Program-made: the position numbers and the translations under genes
Assembly: GCA_035634055.1 (NCBI GenBank)
Contig: DASQDR010000072.1
Coordinates: 1-14,123 of the forward strand
From: JAICTV01 sp035634055
GTDB lineage: Bacteria; Planctomycetota; Phycisphaerae; Tepidisphaerales; Tepidisphaeraceae
Direction of reading: 5' to 3'
Length of the DNA: 14,123 bases
Shown here: positions 6,100-13,446 of the stretch, in pieces
How positions within the stretch are numbered: the first letter of the stretch is position 1
How the letters are laid out: each line of letters begins with the position of its first letter
Notes under the pieces: generated by a model
Told to the model about the DNA's origin: nothing
What the model saw: only the letters and a program-made list of their open reading frames with translations
The model's database searches: none

Positions 6100-9000
6100 T
6101 CGCGCCCGCGCCCGCGGGGGCAGGGGCCGGCGCGGGAGCGGCGCCCGCTTGATTGGCCGGAGCGGCGCCACCCGCGCGGAACGCCGGGTCTTTCGGATCG
6201 CCGGCGGATCGCAGGTATGCCAGCAGGTCGAGCACCTCCTCCTCGCTCAGCACGTCCAGCAGCCCCTGCGGCATGATCGACAGCTTCGACGGCCTGCGCT
6301 CGAGGATGTCGCGCTTGGCGATCGATTCGGTGTGCGTCGACAACGGGCTCGGTCGGATCACGACCTGCTCGTCGCTCTCCTCGTGCACCGTGCCCACCAC
6401 CACCTGCTTCTTCTTCGTGACGATCTGCGTCGCCTGGTACTGGTCGGAAATCACCTTCGACGGCAGGACGATCGCCTCGAGCAGGTCGGCGGGCTGAAAG
6501 CGGTTGCCGACGCCGGTGATGTCCGGCCCGGAGCCGCCGCCCTCGCCGTTGAAGCGATGACACTGGACGCACGAGACCGCCGCGTAGGCGGCGCGGCCAT
6601 TCTCGTACGACCGCCCGGCGCTCAGCCGACCGAGCGCTGGCGTTAGTTCGGCCATCTGCCAGTTGCGCACGAATTTCCGCGCCGGCACGTTCGCCGGTGC
6701 ACCGGCAGCGGCGCTGCCGTGCGCCAACTCCATCGGCGGCTTGATCACGTCGGCGAGCACGGCCTTCTCCCGGTCGCTCAGCGTCCGGACGGCATCGGCG
6801 CGGACGTTCGCGAGGAACAGCTTGTAGCTCGCGCCGCCGGTGTAGTTCTGCTGCGCGCGGTTGAGCCACCGGAAGTACGCCTGGCGCTGCGGCAGCGTCC
6901 AGCCGCCCTCGACGTTGCGCAGGTTGAACGCGTAAAAGAGCTGCTCCTCCTGCGTCGTCGCCTTCGCCAGCAGCGCCAGCGACTTCTCGATCACGCCGGG
7001 CGAGTTCAGGTAGACCAGCAGTTGGGCCAGCTCGCGGTTCACCTCCGCGCGCTCGTGCGGGTAGAGGGCGTCGAGCCGCGCCGCCACCGCGCGGTCCGAC
7101 CCGTCGGTCGGCCGGCCCATGCGGATGAAGCAAAGCTGGTACGCGCGCAGCGCCTCGAGCAACTGATCCTGCGGGAGCTTGGCCAGATCGATCTTCGCCA
7201 AGGCCGCGAGCACGCGCGGCTGGAGCGCGGGGTTGCCGACGCGGCAGAGGGCGACCAGCGCGTTGATCGCCTCGCGCGGCGACTCCGCCTTCAGCGCCCG
7301 CTCCGTCCACGCCGCCGGTTCCTGCGCTTCGATGGCCACGCGGGCGGCGTAGCGGATGGCGCGGTCGTCGCTGCTCAGGTGCGGCCAGGCGATGTCGACG
7401 GCCCCGGCGTCGCGCCGGCCGTGGAAGCTTTCCAGCTTGCGCCGCAGCGCCCGCGCCTGCGTCGCCGCCGGCGGGTCATCGCCCGGCATCGGCGCAGGCG
7501 CGGTCGGCTCCTCGCCGACGTAGGTGATGCGGTACAGCCCCGACTGCGTGCCGCGCCCGCCGATCGTCACGTACATCGCGCCGTCGCGGTTGATCACCAC
7601 GTCGGTCACGTCGAACGGCTTGCCGACCAGGAACGGCTCGGCCTCGGCGGCGTAGCCGGCGCCGTCGGGCCTGAGGTGAACGGCGAAGATCTTGCCGTAC
7701 GCCCAGTCGCTGACGAAGAACGCCCGCTGGTATTTCTCCGGGAACTTCGCGCCGGTGCCGAACGTCACGCCGGTCGGCGAGCCCACGCCCATGTCCAGCA
7801 CCGGCTTGACCGCGTCGGGGTAATGCGCCGGCCACTTCGCCGAGCCGTTGCGCCAGCCGTACTCGCCGCCGGAGACCAGGTGATAGACCCGGATCGGCCG
7901 CCACCACGGCGTGCCGATGTCCCACTCCATGTCGGAGTCGAAGGTGAACAGCTCGCCGCGCGGGTCGAAGGCGATGTCGTACGCGTTGCGCATGCCGACG
8001 GTGAGCAGCTCCCACGCCTTGCCGTCGGCGTCCGTGCGCGCGACCCACGCGCCGGGGGCGTAGATGGTCGGGTCGTGCCCGCGCCCGTCGGTCATCCGCG
8101 CCAGCAGCAGGTCCTCCGCCCAGTGCCGCGCGGGCGAGGTGGGGGCGAGGTCGGCCGGCCGGTCGGTGAAGTTGCCGGCGACGACGTAAAGTTTCTGGTC
8201 CGGCCCCAGGACCACCGCGTGCGGCCCGTGCTCGCCGTGACCCGCGCCCGTGCGCGTGCGGTTGGAGAACTTCTTCAGCGTCGTGACCTGATCGAGCTTG
8301 TCGTCGCCGTCGGTATCGCGCAGCCGGTACAGGCCACTCTCGCGCGGGACGTTGGTGGCGTTGACCACGACGTAAAGGCTGTCGAACGCCCAGAGGAGTC
8401 CCTGCGCGTGTCCGATGTCGAGGTCCACCGGCTCCACCTTCGTCTGCTCCGCGCCCGCCCCGGGCGGCGCGGGCGTGACGCGAAACAGCGGGCCGCCCTG
8501 GTCGGAGACGTAGAGGCGGCCCTTCGGGTCGGGCGTCATGCTCACCCACGACCCCTGCGCGCTGCGCGGCACGCTGTAGACTAGCTCCGCCTTGAAGCCC
8601 GGCGGCAGCGCGATGTGCTCGACCGGCGTCGCCTGCGACGGCGTGCCCATGGGAATCTCGCCCCACGGCGGCATCCCGTAATCGCCCAGCACGCGGGCGG
8701 GGTCGAGCTTGGAAGCGCCGAAACTTTTTCCCCGCCACCCGGTCGCCGCGGCGCTCATCGTCTTCCAGTTGCCGTCAGTGACCAGGCGGAACGGCTCGCG
8801 GTACGTGCCGCGCACTTCCAGCTTGACGGCGAGCGCGCCGGGGCCGGTGTCGTTGCGGCAGCGCACGGCCAGCACGTTCTCGCCGGGCGCGAGCAGCGCC
8901 CGCACGTCGGCGACGACCGCCCGCGACCACCCGCCGCTGCGCGCGACGAGCTTGCCGTTGAGGTAAACGGTCATCTCGTCGTCAGCCGCCGCCCAGAGCC

Positions 9001-9352
9001 AGGCGGCGCTGGGATTTTCAGCCGTGTGCTTCGCCGGAAGGCCGGCGTCGAAGGTGACGCGGAAGAATCGCTCTTCGTTCGCCCGCGCGGGCGCGGGCCC
9101 CCAGATCCACTTCGGTGACGGCGCGGCCGTCGGGTCGGGCAGCCCCGCCGTCACGCTCGCATCGTGGCTCGCCGCCGTGGCGGGTGACGTCGCGCCCGCC
9201 CGGACCGCGGCCGGCGCGGTGGCGGGCATCGAGGCGCCCGCGGAAGTTTCCGCAGCGGCAGGACGAGATTGGCCAACCGCCGCGCGCGACGCCGCCACCA
9301 CCAAGGCGACGGCCGAGATCGTCACGATCAGGCAGGCGAGCAGTGTTCGCAT
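6056..9352 (-). CDS. Secreted PVC-type haem-binding protein with beta-propeller dehydrogenase-like domain
   Basis: A 1098-residue exported multidomain protein, probably periplasmic and redox-active. A signal peptide (about 1-27) precedes an Ala/Pro/Thr-rich linker. Residues about 80-185 (KWIWGPAPA, then WLWAAADDEMTVYLNGKLV) look like a galactose-binding/jelly-roll module. Residues about 240-615 form a six-bladed-propeller, membrane-bound-dehydrogenase-like domain, with blade motifs such as GRLYVSDQGG, GLYRLRDTDGDDKLD, GMRNAYDIAFDPRGELF and DVVINRDGAMYVT. A helical HEAT-like region (about 625-900) follows. Then comes the planctomycete haem domain with CVQCH (928-932) and a likely distal Met in LSIMPQGLLD (M1027). 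A Pro/Ala-rich tail (about 1060-1098) ends the protein. This propeller plus cytochrome layout is a hallmark of Planctomycetota and Verrucomicrobiota, with proposed roles in sugar oxidation. No quinoprotein cofactor or substrate is proven. The ATG at 9350-9352 gives the signal peptide directly but has no clear ribosome site. Confidence 0.93.
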   Translation of the reverse strand: MRTLLACLIVTISAVALVVAASRAAVGQSRPAAAETSAGASMPATAPAAVRAGATSPATAASHDASVTAGLPDPTAAPSPKWIWGPAPARANEERFFRVTFDAGLPAKHTAENPSAAWLWAAADDEMTVYLNGKLVARSGGWSRAVVADVRALLAPGENVLAVRCRNDTGPGALAVKLEVRGTYREPFRLVTDGNWKTMSAAATGWRGKSFGASKLDPARVLGDYGMPPWGEIPMGTPSQATPVEHIALPPGFKAELVYSVPRSAQGSWVSMTPDPKGRLYVSDQGGPLFRVTPAPPGAGAEQTKVEPVDLDIGHAQGLLWAFDSLYVVVNATNVPRESGLYRLRDTDGDDKLDQVTTLKKFSNRTRTGAGHGEHGPHAVVLGPDQKLYVVAGNFTDRPADLAPTSPARHWAEDLLLARMTDGRGHDPTIYAPGAWVARTDADGKAWELLTVGMRNAYDIAFDPRGELFTFDSDMEWDIGTPWWRPIRVYHLVSGGEYGWRNGSAKWPAHYPDAVKPVLDMGVGSPTGVTFGTGAKFPEKYQRAFFVSDWAYGKIFAVHLRPDGAGYAAEAEPFLVGKPFDVTDVVINRDGAMYVTIGGRGTQSGLYRITYVGEEPTAPAPMPGDDPPAATQARALRRKLESFHGRRDAGAVDIAWPHLSSDDRAIRYAARVAIEAQEPAAWTERALKAESPREAINALVALCRVGNPALQPRVLAALAKIDLAKLPQDQLLEALRAYQLCFIRMGRPTDGSDRAVAARLDALYPHERAEVNRELAQLLVYLNSPGVIEKSLALLAKATTQEEQLFYAFNLRNVEGGWTLPQRQAYFRWLNRAQQNYTGGASYKLFLANVRADAVRTLSDREKAVLADVIKPPMELAHGSAAAGAPANVPARKFVRNWQMAELTPALGRLSAGRSYENGRAAYAAVSCVQCHRFNGEGGGSGPDITGVGNRFQPADLLEAIVLPSKVISDQYQATQIVTKKKQVVVGTVHEESDEQVVIRPSPLSTHTESIAKRDILERRPSKLSIMPQGLLDVLSEEEVLDLLAYLRSAGDPKDPAFRAGGAAPANQAGAAPAPAPAPAGAGATTSPSASAPPAAAP

Positions 9353-9583
9353 AAGTTCTCGAGCGGTAACAAGAGCCAGTGATCGGCAGCGCGCCGCGCC
9401 GCGAGCGCGTCACGCTGACCAACCCTGGGCGGGCCGGGCCGGCGCACGCCGTTGACGCGCCCTGTTCAACGTCGGACCATCCTGCACGATATCGTTTCCA
9501 GTGTCGCGCCGCGCCGTGCCACGGCACACGGGCGTTCCCAGCGCCCACGAGGGAGCCGAGCGAGGAAGCAGAGAGGCCTCCGC
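9353..9583. promoter_or_regulatory. Divergent promoter region between the haem-protein gene and the cupin-led sugar operon
   Basis: These 231 bases separate two outward-reading genes and must supply at least the promoter of the sugar operon. I find no well-spaced promoter: TTGACG at 9452-9457 is a good -35 match but lacks a -10 box at the right distance, and TTCAAC (9465-9470) with TATCGT (9490-9495) is a 19-base-spaced weak pair. A short GTGCC/GGCAC inverted repeat at 9516-9527 could be an operator or chance in such GC-rich DNA. GAGAGG at 9571-9576 is the probable ribosome site of the downstream gene. Confidence 0.4.
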
Positions 9584-10858
9584 ATGCCAACCGTCACGTC
9601 CGTCCGGGATCTCAAGACGCAATACGGCAACGTGAAGAAGGGCGTTGAAGCGGCGCTGGAAGAATCCGGCGGGCTGCTGCGGCTCGCGCCCTGCTGGGTG
9701 CCGCGCTCGTTCCTCCAGCCCGGCAAGCGGCTGAAGCTCGACCCGAACGACCTCTACGCCTTCGGCCTCGACCGCGGCGGCATCGACGAGCGCTGGTTCG
9801 GCTCCACCACGCCCGCCGCCAACGAGAACCGCACGCCCGATGAGGGCCTCTCTTACATCGTCCACCGCGGCGAGCGCTTCACCCTCGCCGACGCCGTCGC
9901 AGAACTCGGCGCAAGCATCATTGGTGACGACATCTGGGGCAAGTACCAGAAGTGGCCCGTCTACTCGAAGTTCTTCGACAACATGGGCCCGATCCCGCAC
10001 CACATGCACCAGTCGAAGGAGCAGGCCGCGCTGGTCGGGCTCGAGGGCAAGCCCGAGAGCTACTACTTCCCGCCGCAGCACAACGCCACCGGCAACAACT
10101 TCCCCTACACCTTCATGGGCCTCAACCCCGGCACGACCAAGGCGCAGGTCCGCAAGTGCCTGGAAGATTGGAACACGGGGGACAACGGCATCCTGGACCT
10201 GTCGCAGGCGTACCGCCTGAAACCCGGCAGCGGCTGGCTGGTCGGCCCGAGCATCCTCCACGCGCCCGGCTCGCTCTGCACCTACGAGCCGCAGTGGGGG
10301 TCGGACGTTTTCGGCATGTACCAGTCCCTCGTCGAGGGCCGCGCCGTCCCGTGGTCGCTGCTCGTGAAGGACATGCCGGCGGAGAAGCACCGCGACCTCG
10401 ACTTCATCGTCGACCAACTCGACTGGGAAGCGAACGTCGACCCGAACTTCAAGGCCAACCATTACCTCGAGCCGGTCGTACACGAAGGTTCGGAGCCCGA
10501 CGGCTTCATCGACCGCTGGATCGTCTACGGCCGGGTCCGCGGCGAGCAGTTGTTCAGCGCCAAGGAACTCACCGTCCACCCGGGCGCGAAGGTCACCATC
10601 CGGGACAATGGCGCCAACAGCCTCATTTGCGTCCAAGGCGAGGGCCGCGCCAACAAGCTGCGCCTGAGCAGCCCGAAGATGATCGGGTTTCACGAGCTGA
10701 CCGAAGACGAGCTCTTCGTCACCGCCACCGCCGCCCGCGCCGGCGTCACCTACGAGAACACCAGCGCCACCGAACCCCTCGTCCTCCTCCGCTACTTCGG
10801 CCCCGAGGCCAACCCCGACGCACCGGAACTCGAATTCGTCGGTGACGTGAAGCTGTAA
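9584..10858 (+). CDS. Double-cupin protein related to class I mannose-6-phosphate isomerase
   Basis: A 424-residue protein without a signal peptide, so cytoplasmic. The middle follows the order of class I phosphomannose isomerases. PIPHHMHQSKEQA (137-149) corresponds to the metal-binding HP segment, GKPESYYF (155-162) to the KPE/KTE ligand segment, FMGLNPGTTKAQV (177-189) to the GLxxGxTKxE helix, and GWLVGPSILHAPGSL (217-231) to the GDxxFIPAGTxHA strand. The expected metal ligands are H140, H142, E158 and H226. A second cupin-like barrel spans about 315-410. It is about 100 residues longer than short bacterial isomerases, and the usual QVHP is replaced by HHMHQ, so the substrate may be a different sugar or sugar phosphate. 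The ATG at 9584 follows GAGAGG by seven bases; an in-frame ATG at 9452 would add an Arg-rich leader with no family match. It heads a cluster with an isomerase-like TIM barrel and an oxidoreductase. Confidence applies to the family call; the gene itself is near certain. Confidence 0.75.
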   Translation: MPTVTSVRDLKTQYGNVKKGVEAALEESGGLLRLAPCWVPRSFLQPGKRLKLDPNDLYAFGLDRGGIDERWFGSTTPAANENRTPDEGLSYIVHRGERFTLADAVAELGASIIGDDIWGKYQKWPVYSKFFDNMGPIPHHMHQSKEQAALVGLEGKPESYYFPPQHNATGNNFPYTFMGLNPGTTKAQVRKCLEDWNTGDNGILDLSQAYRLKPGSGWLVGPSILHAPGSLCTYEPQWGSDVFGMYQSLVEGRAVPWSLLVKDMPAEKHRDLDFIVDQLDWEANVDPNFKANHYLEPVVHEGSEPDGFIDRWIVYGRVRGEQLFSAKELTVHPGAKVTIRDNGANSLICVQGEGRANKLRLSSPKMIGFHELTEDELFVTATAARAGVTYENTSATEPLVLLRYFGPEANPDAPELEFVGDVKL

Positions 10859-10865
10859 AAGAGGA

Positions 10866-10957
10866 TGAACCACGAATGGACACGAATGAACACGAATCAG
10901 ATCTGCTGTTTTCCTGTTCCTCTTCATTCGTGTCCGTTCGTGCCCATTCGTGGTTCA
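10866..10957. repeat. Long imperfect palindrome built from 10-bp-spaced CACGAATG units
   Basis: The left arm (10867-10897) has CACGAAT three times at exact 10-base spacing (10871, 10881, 10891). The right arm (10926-10956) is its reverse complement in 28 of 31 positions, and one more pair (10866/10957) extends it. A 28-base loop separates the arms. The element fills most of the 122-base gap between two co-directional genes. In RNA it would form a hairpin of about 30 base pairs with no U-run after it, so it is not a standard terminator. Similar CACGAATG-rich repeats are, to my knowledge, scattered through intergenic DNA of PVC bacteria, which suggests a REP-like dispersed element. Effects on expression of the downstream genes are possible but unproven. 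Confidence 0.85.
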
Positions 10958-10980
10958 AAACTTTCTCTTGAGATCTCCCG

Positions 10981-12030
10981 ATGACCCCAAACAACTATCC
11001 CAAGCTCCACAACGCCGCCTGGCCGGGACTCGTCGGCAAGGGCGGCGCCGGCGCCGAGCCGCCGATCGATCTGGACACCATGATCGACCTGACCGCCGCC
11101 GCCAGCGTGGGCGGCGTGAAGTTCGACGGGATGGACCTGTTCCTCTTCGACCCGCACGTCTCGATCGACGTCGACGACGACCGCCTCAAGCGGCTGGCGG
11201 ACCAGTTCCGCTCGCGCGGGCTGGCGATCGGCTCGCTGGTCGCGCCGGTCTGGCCGCCGACGGGCGGCGGGTCGGCGATGGGGTCGGAGGCGGAGCGAAA
11301 GCAGTTCGTCACGCAGGTACACAAGGCGTGCAAGATCGGCGAGAAGCTGCGGCGCTGGGGCGCGCGCCCGACCGGCGTCGTCCGCATCGACTCCGCCGCC
11401 TCGCCCGCCGACTGGGCAAAGGACCCCGAAGCCAACCAGCGCACGATCGCGCAGACGTTCCGCCTCGCCGCCGACGTGGCCGAGGGTCACGGAGAGCAGC
11501 TCGCCGCCGAGGGCGAAATCTGCTGGGGCGGCATGCACTCCTGGCGCCGCATGGTCCAGCTCCTCGAAGCCGTCGGCCGCCCGGCCACCGTCGGCTTCCA
11601 GGCGGACATGGCCCACACGCTGCTCTACACGATGGGCTACAACGCGCCGGAGGACGCGATCCTGCCGCCCGACTTCGATTGGCAGGACGCGACCAAGCTC
11701 GACGACGCCATCAAGCAACTCACCGCCGCGCTGCGGCCCTGGACGATCGATTTCCACGTCGCGCAGAACGACGCCACCGTCCACGGCTCCGGCTCGCATG
11801 ACAAGACCGGCCGACACTGCCTCGCCACCGACCCCGCCGGCAAACTTGACGTCGCCCGCCACGCTGGCCACTGGCTCACCAACGACTCCGGCCACCCCGT
11901 TAAACGCCTTCGCCACCTCTGCTGGGACGGCTGCATGTTCAGCAACGAGACGATGCTCGAGCCGCAGACGTGGAACGATATCCTCGCGGTGATGGTGAAG
12001 GTCCGCGAGCAGCACGGGTGGGCGGAATAG
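10981..12030 (+). CDS. Sugar phosphate isomerase/epimerase-like TIM-barrel protein (xylose isomerase-like)
   Basis: A 349-residue cytoplasmic protein of the AP endonuclease 2/xylose-isomerase-like superfamily. Strand-end acidic and histidine residues occur in the usual order: GGVKFDGMDLF (44-54) early; AAEGEICW with E179; VGFQADMAHT with D209 and H212; WTIDFHVAQND with D257 and H259; GRHCLATDPAGKLDV (278-291) in place of the familiar GxGxH..GxGxxD segment; and a late NETM segment with E323. These would hold the divalent metal that drives keto-enol isomerisation or epimerisation in this superfamily. Members of this family encoded next to Gfo/Idh/MocA genes have been tied to inositol, 3-keto-sugar and rare-sugar routes; the substrate here cannot be read. 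The ATG directly follows the palindrome-bearing gap and has only a weak ribosome site. The stop is 20 bases before the next start, so the two are surely co-transcribed. Confidence 0.85.
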   Translation: MTPNNYPKLHNAAWPGLVGKGGAGAEPPIDLDTMIDLTAAASVGGVKFDGMDLFLFDPHVSIDVDDDRLKRLADQFRSRGLAIGSLVAPVWPPTGGGSAMGSEAERKQFVTQVHKACKIGEKLRRWGARPTGVVRIDSAASPADWAKDPEANQRTIAQTFRLAADVAEGHGEQLAAEGEICWGGMHSWRRMVQLLEAVGRPATVGFQADMAHTLLYTMGYNAPEDAILPPDFDWQDATKLDDAIKQLTAALRPWTIDFHVAQNDATVHGSGSHDKTGRHCLATDPAGKLDVARHAGHWLTNDSGHPVKRLRHLCWDGCMFSNETMLEPQTWNDILAVMVKVREQHGWAE

Positions 12031-12050
12031 AACCCCTGCGAGTTAGAAAA

Positions 12051-13208
12051 ATGGCCATGACCAAAACCGCTCGTCCGCTCAACGTCGGCGTCATCGGGTA
12101 CGGGTTCATGGGGCGGGCGCACTCCAACGCGTACCGAACGGTCTCGAACTTCTTCGAGCTTGATCGCCGCCCGGTGTTGCGGGCGGCGTGCGGGCGGGAT
12201 CGGGAGGCGACGCAGAAGTTCGCCGACACCTGGGGGTACGAATCGATTGAGACCGACTGGCGGAAGCTCGTCGAGCGGCCGGACATCGACGCGGTCGACA
12301 TCTGCACGCCCAACAACACGCACAGGGACATCGCCTTGGCGGCGGCGGCGGCGGGGAAGATGATCTTGTGCGAGAAGCCGCTGTCGATGAACGCCGCCGA
12401 GGGAGAGGAGATGTGCCGGGCGGTGGAGGCGGCGAAGGTCGCCAACATGGTCTGGTACAACTACCGCCGCGTGCCCGCCGTCACCCTTGCCAGGCAGTTG
12501 ATCGACGCCGGCAAGCTCGGACGGATCTTTCACTTCCGGGCAAAGTTCCTCCAGGATTGGACGATCTCGGCCGACCTGCCGCAGGGCGGGGCCGGGCTGT
12601 GGCGGCTGGACGTCAGCGCGGCCGGCTCCGGCGTCACCGGCGACCTGCTCGCGCACTGCATCGACACGGCGATCTGGCTCAACGGCTCGGTCAGCACCGT
12701 CACGGCGATGACGGAAACGTTCGTCAAGGAGCGAAAGCACAACCTCACCGGCAAGGTCGAGCCGGTCGGCATCGATGACGCCTGCGCCTTCCTCGCGCGC
12801 TTCGACAACGGCTCGCTGGCGACCTTCGAATCCACCCGCTACGCGCGCGGGCACAAGGCCGAGTACTCCTTCGAGATCAACGGCGAGCGCGCGTCGATCG
12901 CCTGGGACCTGCACGACCTGCACCGCATGTCCTACTTCGACCACGCCGACGAGAGCGCCCTCCGCGGCTGGCGCAGCATCCACGTCACCGACGGCGACCA
13001 CCCCTACATGAAGCACTGGTGGGTGCCGGGGCTACAGATCGGCTACGAGCACACGTTCGTGCACCAGGTGGCCGACTTCATCGCGGGCCTCTCGACCGGC
13101 CAACCCGCCGCCCCGACCTTCCGCGACGCCCTGGAGACGCAGAAGGTCTGCGATGCGGTGCTCCGCTCGGCGCAGAGCCGGCGGTGGGAGGACGTGGCGG
13201 GGCGGTAA
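12051..13208 (+). CDS. Gfo/Idh/MocA family NAD(P)-dependent sugar oxidoreductase
   Basis: A 385-residue cytoplasmic dehydrogenase. The N-terminal Rossmann fold begins with NVGVIGYGFMGRAHSNAY (11-28), containing the GxGxxG dinucleotide loop at 16-21. VDICTPNNTHRDIALAA follows, then the catalytic LCEKPL segment with K109. The C-terminal domain carries YNYRRVPA (136-143) and GDLLAHCIDTAIWL (197-210), where H202 and D205 match the family's substrate-binding histidine and nearby acid. Length is typical of the family. The ATG at 12051 is preferred because family homology starts just after it; the ATG at 12057 is equally possible. The in-frame ATG at 11970 lies inside the preceding gene and would add an unrelated leader. 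It is the third gene of the sugar cluster, separated by only 20 bases from the TIM-barrel gene. Likely oxidises or reduces a sugar hydroxyl; substrate unknown. Confidence 0.93.
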   Translation: MAMTKTARPLNVGVIGYGFMGRAHSNAYRTVSNFFELDRRPVLRAACGRDREATQKFADTWGYESIETDWRKLVERPDIDAVDICTPNNTHRDIALAAAAAGKMILCEKPLSMNAAEGEEMCRAVEAAKVANMVWYNYRRVPAVTLARQLIDAGKLGRIFHFRAKFLQDWTISADLPQGGAGLWRLDVSAAGSGVTGDLLAHCIDTAIWLNGSVSTVTAMTETFVKERKHNLTGKVEPVGIDDACAFLARFDNGSLATFESTRYARGHKAEYSFEINGERASIAWDLHDLHRMSYFDHADESALRGWRSIHVTDGDHPYMKHWWVPGLQIGYEHTFVHQVADFIAGLSTGQPAAPTFRDALETQKVCDAVLRSAQSRRWEDVAGR

Positions 13209-13299
13209 CCGCTCCGCTGCGCTCAATGTTGTCTGAGCGTGGGCGGCAAGGCGCGGCCGCGCGGCGGCCCGGCGCACAAGCGCACGGCGGCACGGCGCG

Positions 13300-13364
13300 T
13301 AGGGGCGAGGCTTGCCTCGCCCTCTTTTGCAGTCGACCCAAGGGCGACACAAGTGTCGCCCCTA
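13300..13364. repeat. 65-bp compound hairpin element with terminal inverted repeats
   Basis: The ends are perfect 9-base inverted repeats, TAGGGGCGA (13300-13308) and TCGCCCCTA (13356-13364). Nested inside are two perfect 9-bp hairpins: GGGCGAGGC/GCCTCGCCC (13303-13322, TT centre) and GGGCGACAC/GTGTCGCCC (13342-13361, AA centre). The element can therefore fold either as two small hairpins or through its outer arms. It lies between convergent genes. Its mirror-like design resembles small dispersed repeats seen in many copies in environmental bacteria with large genomes. No coding capacity. Confidence 0.85.
13302..13328 (+). terminator. Probable rho-independent terminator of the sugar operon
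   Basis: A perfect 9-bp GC-rich stem (13303-13311 with 13314-13322), extendable by a G-U pair, is followed by TCTTTT. It lies about 95 bases after the stop of the oxidoreductase gene. The T-run is short but stands out in DNA this GC-rich. The second hairpin (13342-13361) could serve the convergent minus-strand gene, with only a TT after it on that strand. Confidence 0.5.
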
Positions 13365-13446
13365 AGGCGTCACCGCGCGGTCTATCCGTACCAGAAGGGA
13401 GCGGCATCCAATCGCCTTCCCTCACTCCCTCAGTCCCTTCCGCCCC

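Noticed and set aside
6719..8584. 621-codon plus-strand open frame opposite the haem-protein gene
   Set aside because: Composition is Arg/Val/Gln-rich with no recognisable motif, and the opposite strand encodes well-conserved propeller blades.
9516..9527. GTGCC/GGCAC inverted repeat upstream of the cupin gene as an operator
   Set aside because: Only five base pairs, GC-only composition, and many similar short inverted repeats arise by chance here.
9410..10927. 505-codon minus-strand open frame opposite the cupin gene
   Set aside because: Starts within the palindromic repeat and gives no family match; the plus strand has PMI motifs in order.
10867..10956. CRISPR-like array from the repeated CACGAATG units
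   Set aside because: Units are seven to eight bases with two- or three-base spacers and are mirrored into a palindrome; there are no spacers of protospacer length and no cas genes.
10924..13016. Minus-strand frames opposite the TIM-barrel and oxidoreductase genes
   Set aside because: Shadows of the plus-strand genes, low-complexity and without domains.
13209..13299. Possible small gene just after the oxidoreductase
   Set aside because: Only Arg/Ala/Gly-rich frames without a ribosome site; the stretch is plain GC-rich spacer before the hairpin element.
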